Assembly (NCBI GenBank): GCA_000499405.2 | Contig: HG738138.1 | Location: forward strand, 1,798,001-1,862,000 | Direction of reading: 5' to 3' | Length of the DNA: 64,000 nucleotides | Origin: Onchocerca volvulus | Taxonomy: Eukaryota; Nematoda; Chromadorea; Rhabditida; Onchocercidae | Shown: positions 1 through 13,020 of the stretch, piece by piece | How positions within the stretch are numbered: position 1 is the first letter of the stretch | How the letters are laid out: every line of letters starts with the position of its first letter | Translations under genes and position numbers: made by a program | Notes under the pieces: model-generated | Told to the model about the DNA's origin: nothing | Database searches by the model: none | The model's input: the letters and a program-made list of their open reading frames with translations, nothing else

Positions 1-975
1 TGGACCTACGAGGTTGTATTAAGCTTTGTGATTTCGGAATATCAGGCTATTTAATAAATTCTGTAGCGCAAACACGTGAAGCAGGATGCCGACCATATAT
101 GGCAGTTTGTTTTTGTATTTTTTGTAGACGATTTGTATATCAGTAGAAAATTTTCATTTATAAACAATAGTCCTATGGAAATAATAGTTTTTTTAAATGC
201 AGTATTTCTTTTAACAATCAAGGCTTTGGAATGATAGGAAAATCTTCACCAAATTTCTGTTATAATATTATTAATTAGCTAAATGTATTGTAGCCTGAGA
301 GATTGCTTACAAATGCTGCATATGATATACGTTCTGATGTTTGGAGCCTAGGAATTACACTGGTAAATCTAACTTATTCTTATTATGATAAGAAATACAA
401 AAGCTTATAGTACAAATGAAATGAAATTATCGTTTTTTATTCCAACTGTTAATTTGGATTATCGATATTTTATTCATCTTGTTTAATACTGTTGAAACAA
501 CTTTCTTTTTCTTTTTTTTTTACTTTTTTAACTGATTTTTTATTTGTTTTTTTCTCTTTTACAGCAAGAAGTGGCCCTTGGTGTATTTCCATATCCGAGA
601 TTTAACGAAAATGAGCTTTTTGTACAGCTTCAACAGGTTGTTTATGGAGATGCGCCAATAATGTGTCCATCAGATGTATATTCAATTAGAACTGTTCAGT
701 TTATCAATTCGTGGTGAGTATTTCTAATTTTTAAAACTTAAGTCATTTAAAAGTTTGTAGAAAGTAATTATCAGTGTCAAATAAAGCTTAATTCTTTTTC
801 ATAAATTATATGGATAATTTTAAGCCTTGTCAAAGAAACAGCAGCTCGACCAAACTATGCAATGCTTATGGAGATGGATTTTTTCAAATATTACGATAGT
901 TTAAATGGTACTTCGGAATATGTTGCCAATTATGTACAGCATGCGCTAAATTTACAAAAACAAAATAATTTATAA
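1..975 (+). CDS. MAP kinase kinase, MKK4-like (3' part of gene)
   Basis: A dual-specificity kinase that would phosphorylate JNK/p38-type MAP kinases in the cytoplasm. Only the C-terminal half (156 aa) is inside the window; the gene runs off the left edge. Exons are 1-104 (frame starts at base 3), 294-362, 565-713 and 825-975, and phases join cleanly. The first exon reads KLCDFGISG (subdomain VII DFG), then an S-x-A-x-T activation-loop motif (SVAQT) and AGCRPYMA. The next gives PERL...SDVWSLGITL (APE and subdomain IX), then FPYPRF, and the last exon gives the subdomain XI-like CLVKETAARPNYAMLMEM. The REAGCRPYMAPER signature fits MKK4 better than MKK7, where the equivalent is RSAGCAAYMAPER. The SEK-1/MKK3/6 branch is the main alternative. 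Donors include GTTTGT and GTGAGT. The short tail after the kinase domain ends in a basic/Asn-rich stretch. Confidence 0.9.
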
Positions 976-3900
976 TTTTCTAGGGCATAAAATTCTGCAA
1001 ATATAATAGGAAATTTTTTTCCATTTTTCAAATCTGCCTTGTTTGTTTGTTACGACTGTTGTTTTAATTTGTCTTAATGTTTTTATCATTTTTTCTTTTA
1101 TTCCCCAAGGCTTTCAATACATGTGCTGAAATTATCTGTTATCATATGAGATAATAATTATTAACATCTGTTTTTGTCACTACTAAGAAGCAATTGGAAA
1201 ATTGCATGCGCTTAAGTTTTTTTTCTCCAGAGCAAATCCTGCAAATTTTTGGTATTTCAAGTTTATAATTTATAAATATTCGAGATTAGAAAGGAAAAAA
1301 AAAGAGAAAATTCTGCATAGATTCAGTCATTGGCAAAGAATAATAAAATTTATGATAGCGTTAAATTTTGTTTTGCATTTTCAGTATTTTTTTACTTTGA
1401 ATATTCTATGGCACAGTGAAGATTACCAATTTTTTGATATTAATTCCATTGTAGTAAGGGGAAGCTAAAGAAAAATTTTTTGGTTGGAAAATTAAGGTTG
1501 AAAGATGCAAATTGAGTTAAAAAACCTGGAACTTATGGAACTTAAATTAATTGTTTCAATACCTTTGCATTTGTCAATGCATAAATCATTTGCTGCACAT
1601 GATTTATTTTGATATTTTCTTTTTCATCAAAGTTGAATGATAATTTATTGTTAGTTAGTTGCTGTATTACTTTCTTTTGCTACAAAATTTATTATATTAC
1701 ATTGTATAAATGAATATTTTGTAAAGGAATTCCTTTTTATAAAGGAATTTATTCGTCCGCAATATTTTTCCATTTATCATCCATTGATTATTAATATATA
1801 ATCAAATTTAAAAGAACGAAAAATTAGTGTTATATTATCTTATTGATTAAACAGATAAAATTTCAAATACTCCATTTTTCGATTTTTTTTTTTTTTTTTT
1901 TTTTTATTTCCACTTCATTTTCCCTAATTTGATTTTGATTTCTTTTACATTCCTTTTCTATGTTGTTACTTTGATACGAAAGGATGAGAATGAATGTATG
2001 TCATCTCTTGCAAACCTTATCATTCTCGTCTTAGCCATTCTTGATTTTCAATTGTGAGTGATATGATCGAATTATTGTTATTTTGTATGCTTTCGTTTTT
2101 TTTTTTTTTATTCTATCCTTTTAATAATTAGCTCAACAGTTGCTTACGATATATATTTATTCGAGATATATTTTTTCAAGCATATGTTTGTATTACTTAG
2201 TTGTTATTATTTATAAATGTATTGTTTATTTTTATATCATTTTCTGTTCAGATTTGCTTGTTATAGCTTTAAATTTATTAAATTGTTAGGCATACATTCC
2301 TTATTTTTATGATTGAATTATTTTTAACTAATATAGTTATAGCAATCACACTATCATCATTGATCAAAAGTAAACTAATCGAATTTGCCACTTATCAATA
2401 AAATTTCGAATAATCAAATGATATAATGTTCATACAATAATATGGAGGAAGAAATGGGTACAATGATGAAGTAAACCGAAAAAAAAAATCTTATTCTGTT
2501 AAATTTTAATATTTTCCAAAAATTAGCAATTTTTTAGTTAAAGTAAAGCAAAAATACTATTTATATTTATAGCAATATTTTATAATTTTGCAATCATAAC
2601 TTATCAAATTTGCTTCAGTCAGTGATGGGTTGATTTGATGTTGATGCTTAAAAGAAAGGTTTGTTTTCGTATTGCTTAGGATAATCATAAATAGTTAATT
2701 GATAACTTCAAATAAAAATAAACTTCGGATACCGATTGATTACGACAGATGAGTAATAATGCTTGACATGTTATTTCTACATTTAAGATGATGTCATTTT
2801 GATCGTGTCAAAAGATTGGAAAAATCAATTTTCCTGGATATTAATTCAAAGCTTGTTTTATTTACCGAGTTAGATTAAATTTTTGCAAACTAATTTACTC
2901 GAATATTTGCATTAATACATATTTTCTTGATCCGACTGCTAATTTTTTATTGTTTCAATATTCACTTATTTGTTTGATATTTGAATAAAATACCAAAACA
3001 GTATTTATGCAGTACTTCTAATTTTTACTCATCAAATATTTTATTTTATTATAAAAACGAAAAAATGATACTGTTTTTCTGTTTCTCATATTTTCATAAA
3101 ATAATTATAAAGTATGGATTTTTAATTAATGCAAGGAATCATTAATTAATTTCTTCTAATATATTTTACAACCAGTGAAAAAGTTTACTTTAATCGCTTC
3201 AAATTTATGACGGTAGTGTAACCTTTTTATTTGCGCTTACTTCATGTTTCCAATATTCTCTTATAATATAAAATTTCAAATGAAATATGTAAATAAAAAT
3301 TTAAAATGAATAACTGCTTTAAAATCTAGTATAATCTTTTAAAGTATTGTAATACAATGATATTAACTATTATTCGGTTTATCGAAAAAGGATTCGATAT
3401 TTTGAGACATTCAAAACTTATTGCATGACCTGATTCAGTGTACTATTGAAAACCAAATTAAATTAGCTTAAAAATAAAGCTGATTTCAATTTTTTATTGT
3501 TAGATTTTTAATTCAATTCGATTATATTTATTTTAGTTATGGGATTGTAAAAAGAATCAAAATATCTGTCAAAAGCTTTGCAAACAAAAAACTGATATGC
3601 TTATCTTATACTGACAATTTAATTTCTGTTCTGTGCTGATTGGTTATATTTCTAAACTTAATCGATGTAATTTCCATATTTTTTATAACAAAATGAAAAC
3701 AACGATGAACGAAAATTTAATTTTATCTTATTTAAATTTCTGAATGAAATATTGAAATTTTCCATACTTTTGAATTGAAATTATAATTCAAATTTATTGT
3801 AATTGTTAAAATTTAATTGCCACGTTTAAAATAAAAATATGTTGTAAACTACTTTGTTCACTCGTAAAATTATATGTGTTATTATAAGAATTTGTATCCT

Positions 3901-4318
3901 ATTATTTATTTCTGTTCAAAATTTTACTGAGAACAATTATTGTCCATAATTATACATTAAATTCAAAGTTTGTTATTAATACCCAGTGTAGAATTTTTTT
4001 TAATTAGAACATTTACTTAAAAAAAAAAAAAAAAAAGAAAAAAAAAACATATTCCACAGTCCATAATTATGAAGAATTTGATTTTTACATACTTATTTAT
4101 ACTTACATAAGTTTATTTTATTACTAAAATAACTTTGTTAAAGTTAAGAATAATATATTTTGAATAAAACTTTTTTTTTCCAATAATTTTACTTATTAAG
4201 GCAATTTAATAAGAAATAAATTAAGGAAATGTAACAAAAAAGACAACGATATACAAAGTATCATCGTAATCGATCAAAAAATTGATAATAAAAGTGATAC
4301 AATTAATATTGAATAATA
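976..4318. other. Intergenic, between two convergent genes
   Basis: About 3.3 kb of AT-rich sequence between the stop codons of the kinase gene (+) and the amine receptor gene (-). It must hold both 3' untranslated regions. It contains poly(T) runs near 1880-1905 and 2098-2110 and a poly(A) run near 4020-4047. The 88-codon open frame at 1202-1468 starts with TTG and is Phe/Lys/Ile-rich, so I do not regard it as a gene. No RNA gene or repeat family was seen. Confidence 0.6.
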
Positions 4319-7300
4319 TTATGGTTTATTTTGAAATGTTCTAATCCTACGATTGAAATTAGCTAATTTAGGACACAAAATTTTTTCAAATGCTCGTCGA
4401 AATTCCAAGTTTAATATGCCGTAGAGAAATGGATTGAGCGATGAGTTAATATAACCAAGCCATACAAATGCTTGCATGATCTATAATTAAAATTGAATTT
4501 AATAAATTCATTTTAAAATGTAGTTATTACATGTAATAAAAAATTCATTCAATTTTTTGGATTCTTTTATTTCTTAAATTATAAAAGGAAAAGACTTTTT
4601 TTTTTTTTTTTCGCATGTTCCATTTCAAGATAGATATTTTCAAGGCAAAAGCTATAAAAATAAATTTTAGGAAAAAAAAATTGGAAATAAACATTTTATA
4701 ATGTAATAAAATTAAAAAATTCCAGAAAATTTTTCAATAAAATTAGAAAAATTTTGTAAAATAAATTTTTGCTAATTAAATTCAAGCAAAATTTTCTTCC
4801 GCGTTATATTAAATAATACTGAATGAATAATTTAATTAATCTCAATAATTTGTAAATATATTATTACTTATTACCATTGTTTTCTACAAAGAAAAAAAAA
4901 AGAAAAAAAGACTAGATTTTAATTTTTTTTTCATAATTAATTTTTTCTCTTTTTTTTTTTTTTTGTTCAATCCATAGATGCAACACAAATTGATTTGCCA
5001 AATTTTATTCTTAAATTTCAAATTAAAATTAAAATTTAATTTAAATTAAAAAATTAAGACTAACCTTAGGATGAATATAGCATGAATCACAAAATGGTAA
5101 TATAACATAGGTTGAAAAGAATGGAAGCCAACAAAATGAAAAAACAAAAATAATAACAGCAATCGTTTTCGCTGCTCGTTTTTCCTTCGATACGCTAATT
5201 TGTTCACGTTGCCTTTGAGCAGTTATAGTTTGGTCCTTAAATTCAAAAAAAAAAAAAAAAAAATAAGTTTTAAAAAAAATTTAGTTTCCGCTAATTAAAT
5301 TATCGATTTTGAATTTGTTTCAATTTTAAAATTAAACATTTTTGAATTAATTATTCCTTGTTTTAAACAAAAAATACATTATAATATGTTCCTAAAAATT
5401 TTTAAATAAAAAAAAAGCAAAAAATTTTTCACACATTAACCATTATGATGGATGAAAAGAACATTTCTCCATTTGGAGAAATTAATCGTAATTTCTCAAA
5501 AATTAAACAAATTTAATTAATTTCTTTTTTTCAATTATTGATAACCTGCATTTCATTGTTTAATGTTTTTGCAGCATATCGAGAATTATTGGATAACATT
5601 TCATTACTAGGAGTATGACTGCTTCGTGTAAGAGCCTGAAAATAATATGTATCATAGAATTTTTCGAAATTTTGTCGATTTCTTCTTTTTTTCATTTTCG
5701 ATCGTTAATTTTGTCATTTAATTACTGGAATATTTTAGAAATTTTTCATGCAAATAAGCAATTTTCTTATTGTCTGTTGTTTCGTCAATTTTTGAATCAA
5801 ATATTTCGAAATAATTTGGATTATAATAATCCAAATTTTAATTAATTTATTGAACGAATAATTACGAAACATTTTGAAATATTGAATTGATCAAAGAATA
5901 GATACAAGCCTGAATTAATACTTCAATTTTTTCATTTACTTAAAAAATGCCAATCAATTTCTTTTTTTTTTTCCTTAATTGTATATATTTTTTTATTAAC
6001 ATATCATTTCACAAATTTCACTATGACTAACGATTGAAACTACATGTGTATTGTCGAATGCTTGAAGGTAATTCTTGCGTCCGCAAGGTTGTCTGGTTGT
6101 AAATTTATTTTCACCACCTGCCAGCGCACTTCGACCTAAATGAAAAAAATGAATGAATGATGAAGTTTCTAAACAACTTTTCAAAAAAAAATCTTATATT
6201 ATAATTATGGGTTTGAAAGAAATTTTTCATGCAAAAATTATCCAAAATATTTAAATTTTCTAGATGTAGGAAAATTTTAAAAATTTGAAATTTGAAATTT
6301 GAAATTTTGTAATTTTTTTTTTTTTTTTAAACTTCAGCATAAATAATTAAAATAAGCAAATAAATAAATAAATAAACAAATAAACAAACTCCAATTTTTT
6401 CGGATTCGTTGTCGAGCAGCAAGAAAAATTTTGACATAAACAATTACCATCACAACAAGAGGCACAAAAAATGAACCACAAGCTGAGTAAACAACAAATG
6501 CTTTTTCAGTTGTTAATTCACAACGACTCTTTAAATTTTCACTCGACCAATCATTCCAACCAATTACTGGTGGAACACTGATACATGCACTTGCTAACCA
6601 AACCTGAAAAAAAAAAAATGGAATAATTCGATTATTTTTAAATCAAAAAATTTGAATATTTGAAATTGAAGAAAGAAAGTTATTTTTTCAAAAAAAAAAA
6701 ATTCGATTGATTTCATTTGAATTACAAGAAATATATATTTATCTACATATAACTACTATAAGAATAATATTTGCAAAATTAATGATTTGTTATAAATAAG
6801 CATTGTTCGAAGTAATATCTGTTAAAAAAACAAACAAATAAACAAGCAAACAAACAAACAAACAAAAGGCCATTAGGCAAATAAATAATTTATTTGTAAT
6901 TATTAATTTACCGATAATAATTTAATGTCATTTTATTACGATAAATTATATCATGAATGAATTTATAAATAAAAATAAATTATATTTACAATAGCGATTG
7001 TTCGACAAACAAATTTCAACGTTCTTTTATGAACATAATTGATCGGATCATGAATTGCCCAATAACGATCCAATGCGATCGCACAAAGATTTAGAATTGA
7101 TGATGTACAAAGTAGTATATCTGCTGTTGTAAATATATGACATAAGGTCATTCCTAATAGCCATCGTCCACCTAAAATATATTTTTGCCCATTTTTGGAA
7201 TTATTATTTTTATCAAAAAAAAAAAAAAAAAAAGACTTGACTGAAAAACTGATTAAAAACAGGAGAGATTAAAAATATAGATTATGTCATTTTTTTTTTT

Positions 7301-7621
7301 TAAGTGTTTAACTTATTATCATTATCATTCTTATCAAATTGTAAATAGATTTAAAATGTTAGAAAAAAACTACTATAATTTCTAATAGCAATAATAATAA
7401 TAATAATAATAATGTAAAAAGAATAATGATTAGGCAAATAATTCGCATAAAAAATAATTTTTTTCAGAATTTTCCATTTCCAAGAGAAAAATGAAGAAAT
7501 GAGCAATAATAATTTGTTCCAATTTTGAACATTTCAAGAAATTACGCCAAAAATAATTTCTTCTATTTTGAACTTTTTCAAAAATTACGTTATGTTTACT
7601 TTCTTATTGTTCAGCTCATGT

Positions 7622-7657
<36 letters not shown>

Positions 7658-10391
7658 GCAGGTTTTCCTCGTACTTCTATTTTAATCTAAAAAAAATATT
7701 CCAAATCATTTTTATCATTAAATACATTCATCGTTTCATAATATTTTTACTAAAAAATCTTTCAATTTTGTTTGATTAAAACTGAAATAATCGTAATATT
7801 ATCATTATTTATCTCTATTTAGCATGCAAATCAATGAGAAACATTTCTTTTCTTCTTTTATTGGAAACTATCAACGTTCAATTTTTATTTCGTTTTTATT
7901 TCAGTTAATTGTCTTTTTTCTTTTTCCTTTTTTTTTTTTTTTTTCGCTCAAATTTATCGAAGATTTTTTTCGTTAAATTTCAACTTCTTCGTTGGCATAA
8001 TTGCTTATTCATTATTTTGTTCCACTCTTCTGTTAAATTATCAATCAAAGATCACCTGTTGATATTTAATTTTAGTTCGTTATTCCTTCATTATATTTTG
8101 CTTCATTATTGTCACTTTTCTTCCTTTTTTTTTTCTTTCTTTTTTTTTTTTTAAACTTAACAGAAGAGTGGAATTGAATACTTCTTTACTTGTTTTTTTT
8201 TTTTTTTTTCATTTTATTTATCCAAATTTGAAATACATGCAAAATGGAGAAAAACAAAATTTAATGGAATTAATTAATTTATTTCAACCCCCTCAATACA
8301 GTCCTCAATCATATTTTTTCGTCAAAACCACAAATTACTTTTATGATATCATTGCAAAAATGCGAAGTTCGTCAATATAACATGCCAATTATCTTGAGTT
8401 TTTAATGAATTATTCAAACTATCGCAAACTGCATTTCTACTCTATATACCATTAGGATTTGATAAAATCAGTGCTTATTGTTATAATTAATCAGTTAATT
8501 TGATAATTGAAAAAAAAAAAAACTTGATTATTGTATATTGTTCTTATCAAGTTAGAAATATTTGGTATAATTTTAATGTAACAAATAAATTGGAGTGTAA
8601 AAATTGGTAAGAGTTAATTTTTTCAATTAATTTTAATTAAAATAATATTTAATCCCTTAAAATTTTCGAAATTTCTACATTTCTTGAAAATTTAAACATT
8701 ACAGCCAAATACTAATTAGCCAGTAATTATTGCCAGACGAATGAAGGCTCGGCTAAACAAATATCAATGTTTTAAAGCATCAAAAATTAATCCATCCTTT
8801 TTTTTTGTTTTTGTTATTTTCTCAATCCTTTCCATTTCAACTCTTCTGCTTTTACTAAAGCTAAATCTTATAAGATATTCTATTGATTGATTTTTACTTT
8901 TTCTAAAAATGTAAACAACAAAAAAAAAAAAAAGAGGATTATTACACGTTGTCAAGAAAATACTATTATGCTTTATGAGTTAAATTTCAATTTTTACCTT
9001 TTTTAAAAATGAGAGCAAATATTCCGAAAAAGTTTGAATATTATTTGACGCAAATTTAACATGACTTAAATTAGACGAATATTTGTAAGTAAATGAAAGT
9101 AACGCTAAAAATTTAAAAATAACTAATTACTTTAAGATTTTTTTTCTAATCAAAAATTTTGCATGATTCTGATTCAAATGTTAAAAAGCATATAATGTTT
9201 AAAGATATTCTCTTGATTGATTTATAAATTGCCAATATCTACATTATAATGTATTTTTAATAACATATTTGTTTCTCTTTGTAAAAAAAAAAAAAAAAAA
9301 AATGAATTTTATTTCCTCAAAAAATCTTTAGAAGTATAAATTGATCAAACTTTTGATAATACTTATAAAATATATTAATAATAGGGAATTTTCTCAAAAA
9401 TTTTCTCTCTGATACTTAATTTATGCCATAATTAGAAATTTTTGGAAAAAAAAGTAATAATGAGGAAGCTAAGTCAAAAACGAAAAGAAAGGTCAGAAAA
9501 AGGTAAATTAGAAATTGCTGCAAACTTTTCAGCTTTTTTTTTCATATTCAAGTAAGGGAATAAAAATAAACTTTTTAGTGTTATGTTTGAATCTCAAAAA
9601 AAAAAAAAAAAAGTGAGTATTTAAAGATTTTCCTTGAAATAATTCAAAGAAATAAAACATTACTGTAATAAATGGTAAAATATTTGCTTCCATAATCCAT
9701 AGACGAAATGATTACTTAAATAAAGATAAAAATTGAACATAAATTAGATTATCACTAATCAATCTACTTGATAATTACTATTTTTTGCTAAAAATGTTGA
9801 AGTTCGATAAGAAAATCTAATCGAGAGTTAATTAAATGAAATCATTGGACACATATAGTTGTGGAAAAATTAAACAAATAAGGATAAAAAGGACAAAAAT
9901 TTATATTAATGCATGGAATCATGAAGCAAAATTTTAATTATTAAATATAATTAAAAAATTTTTTTAATGAAAAAATAACTAAAAGTGGAATTAAATTTTT
10001 GGAATTAATCACTAATTTATAAATTAAACTGTAAATTATCTTACCGGCAATAAATTTAACAACATGAAGTGGCATAACAAATGTTGCAACACATAAATCT
10101 GATGCTGCCAGAGAAACCAAAAAATAATTCTGAACTTTTTTTAACGGACGATAACTGAATACAGAAATGACGACAAGTGAATTTCCCACAATTGTTGTCA
10201 TAATAATTACCTGTAAAGGTAAAATTTGTCATATGGTTAATTAAATGAAGTAGAAATTAATATAGGTTATTAAAAAATTAAAATTTTGTCATTATTTGAT
10301 TATATTGGATAGCATATATTTTAAAAGGAAAAAAAGAGTATTGTGTTTTAAATAAAGGGGAAAAAAAAAGAAATATTATGCAATTATATAT

Positions 10392-10425
<34 letters not shown>

Positions 10426-11710
10426 AACAAATTTTTGCAGTCAAATTTGAAATTTTATTATTTGCTAATTACTAACAGGTGTTAATTAAAAGAATTTAAT
10501 TTCGTAAAAAAAATGTTGTTTTCTCTTTTATTTTTTGAAAATATAAATGACTTAATTACTAACAGGTGTTAATCAAAAGAATTTATTTCGTAAATAAAAT
10601 GTTGCTTTCTCTTTTATTTTTTTTAAAAATATAATTGATCTAAAAAGCTAAAAATTCATGCAAATATTTTGATGGGCTTATTTTTCTCCCTTTTTCCTTT
10701 TTGCCTTCCTTTAATCTTCATATCCTCAGAAAAATAATCAAGATATTTTTGATAATACAATTTGAAATTGTTGTCTTTTAGACTTGAAAATTTGATTTAC
10801 AATCATTGAAATGTTTATTGATGGCAATATATTTCCCCCCCCCCCCCCCCCCCCTCAACAACACTTCATATATAAATATTATATTGAAAAAAGCCATTAT
10901 CTATTTAGAAGTGCAAACTTGAACTTGAATATGTTAATATGTTTCATAAATTTGATTTTTCAATTTTCATGTTACAAATGTTTTATTTTTTTTTTTGGCC
11001 AAACACAAAAATTTTATCAATCAGACATAATAAATTTTAAGCATTTATTTTTTTTTTTTTTTGCTTACTAAAAACATTCTTTTTCTTTTTTTGGCCATAA
11101 TTTAAATTATTATATCTGCTATTGCGGAAGTATTTTTTTTTCGTTTTTTTTTTTTTTAATTATTACATATGTTAATTTGTTTGTAAGTATTTGTTTAAAT
11201 TATTGTTTAAATAATTTAATATCAAAAGAAATGCACGCAACTTATTGAAATTCAAGTAGGATTTATCTGGAACTTTTAAATAGATTCTTTCTGTATAAAA
11301 AAAAAGAAAAAGAAACATGAAATAATGTTTTAAAAAAAATTTTAGCCTTAGAATTTTTTAATGTTTAATATAAGTTTTCCTTCTTTTTTTTTTCCGTCAA
11401 ATTATCAAATATATTTTATCTGAAAGAAAAAAATTTAAATTAAAAGCAAAGTTTTGAAAAAAAAAAAAAGAAAAGAAAAACGAGCATTAAATATATATAT
11501 TCTACTAACCACATAAGTAACAGTTCCAATAATTAATTCAGGAAATGAAGGATTTTTAGAATCCAATGGGATATTTACCGATGAATATTGTTGTTGCATT
11601 TCATGATATGATTGAATGTTCCAATGTGGATTAGAATTATTAATTTTTAGATTAATAAACGATGAATTAAGCAGCTCCTCTTGAACTGAGAGTATTTTAG
11701 CAATAACCAT
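4319..11710 (-). CDS. Biogenic amine GPCR (tyramine/octopamine receptor class)
   Basis: A seven-helix plasma-membrane receptor for a monoamine, probably tyramine or octopamine, 429 aa. Exons on the minus strand: 11710-11510, 10210-10045, 7171-6990, 6603-6390, 6135-6032, 5635-5546, 5235-5065, 4480-4319 (1290 nt, phases consistent). Visible landmarks: N-glycosylation sites N15 and N24; N77 (1.50); D105 (2.50); C133 (3.25) for the disulfide to C211; amine-binding D140 (3.32); DRY at 157-159; GWNDW in ECL2; S223 (5.42) and S227 (5.46), with A224 at 5.43; CWLP at 354-357; NPFLY at 392-396. The strings [20 protein letters not shown] and [12 protein letters not shown] are typical of tyramine/octopamine receptors (C. 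elegans SER-2, TYRA-2, TYRA-3, OCTR-1). I cannot assign one orthologue. The third loop is short (about 95 aa), encoded by three small exons with G-protein-contacting basic ends (RQRIRK, EKRAAK). Introns 1 and 2 are 1.3 and 2.9 kb and hold no other gene that I can see. An AG 15 nt upstream of the ATG could be a splice acceptor. Confidence 0.88.
10466..10639. repeat. Tandem duplication, ~87-bp unit, in receptor intron 1
   Basis: Two adjacent copies (about 10466-10552 and 10553-10639) share TAATTACTAACAGGTGTTAA, then AAAAGAATTTA, TTTCGTAAA and TTTCTCTTTTATTTTTT in the same order. A few substitutions and small indels separate them. It lies inside an intron and has no coding content. Confidence 0.85.
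10835..10854. repeat. Poly(C) homopolymer, 20 bases
   Basis: An uninterrupted run of about 20 C residues inside intron 1 of the amine receptor gene. It is the only long C/G homopolymer in a window otherwise dominated by A/T runs. The gene's sense (minus) strand therefore carries a G run. Confidence 0.95.
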
Positions 11711-11934
11711 TGATAATTTGATTTGCTGTTTAGTGATGTATGATTAATCTTCAAATAAAAATAACAACGTTGTTTTCGCATTTGCATAATAGATTTCACG
11801 AGAGCTAATTATAATATTATTATTATTAGTTTACTGTTCTCAGTAATATTAGCATTAAAATAAATAATAATTATGATTTCACTTCAACTATTTTTAATCA
11901 ATTCTTTCAGTTTTATGTATAGATAGATAGATAA

Positions 11935-11948
11935 ATTGATTGATTGAC

Positions 11949-11993
<45 letters not shown>
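11935..11993. repeat. (GATT)n microsatellite
   Basis: A nearly perfect tetranucleotide array GATTGATTGATT, interrupted early by GACT. Similar GATT/ATTG arrays recur at 17308-17338 and 33411-33428, so the motif is dispersed in the region. Reverse translation gives an artefactual Ser-Ile-Asn-Gln repeat. Confidence 0.95.
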
Positions 11994-12144
11994 CGTCGGT
12001 TAATTGACTGATCAGTTGATTGATTGATTTAGTTTTACAAATAGATATCAAGAAATAATATAACACAACATTAATCCATTTAATATGAAATCAGATAATA
12101 AATACCTTTATTTGTGCATTTATATATATATATGTAATCCTTTC

Positions 12145-13020
12145 TTTTTCTCTCTCTCTCCTTCCTCCCTCTCATCTCTCTCTCTCTCTTTCTCTCTCTC
12201 TTTCATACAATTCTTGCTACGTTCTTTATGAATATATTTCTGGAAAAGTTTTATTTTGGCAAAGATATTTTCGATATAAATTTTTTAATAATTGGGTTCA
12301 AAATATTAGTAAATATTATTATTTCAATAATTTCAGGTTCATTTTTTTTCCATTTTTCAAATTTCAACTTATTTTTTGAAATTAGCTAATTAATTAATTA
12401 TTATCCATCCGTAATCTTGAATATTATCTCTCATCTGGATTATCGTATCATTTTCATTCCTCTCTCTCTCTCTCTTTCCTCCTTTTCTTTCTTTCTTTTC
12501 TTCTTTCATCCTCTCTTTATCAAATGTATTTAGAAGGGAAAATTCTTGTTTACAAAGTTTCGCATAAATACTTTCGTACCACTCCCATCTTAAAAACCTC
12601 TTATTTTCATCCAAAATATTTCCATTTTATGTGCACATTTGTCCATAATTGTGTAAATGTAACTTAATGGAAAACAACTTGAAAGAAAGGATAGGAGGAA
12701 AAAACAAAAGATATGGATAGAGAGAGAGAGAGAGGGAGAGAGAGAGAGGGAGGGAGAGAGGGAGGAAGAGAGAGGTAAAATTTGAAAATAAAAACAAGAA
12801 AAATAAAAGTCTTGTTTTTTGATGATATCAAATTCATTGTTAGTTCATTTCATAAACAAATCTAGCAATTATTTGCATTTTTAAGAGTTCGCAATATCAA
12901 TATCTTACATCAAAAAGTAATTATGCATTCTTAACTTCTTGTTTTTTTTTTTTTTTTCAAATTTTCACCCTCTTCCTTTTTCTTTTCTTCCTCTCTCTCT
13001 CTCTCTCTCTCTCTCCCTCT
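12145..13020. repeat. Cluster of (CT)n and (AG)n tracts
   Basis: Several pyrimidine or purine dinucleotide tracts lie within 900 bp: CT-rich at about 12145-12205, 12455-12515 and 12980-13022, and AG-rich at about 12715-12775. The mixed orientation (CT, CT, AG, CT) allows foldback pairing between tracts. Some are interrupted with CCCT or GGGAG. Confidence 0.85.
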
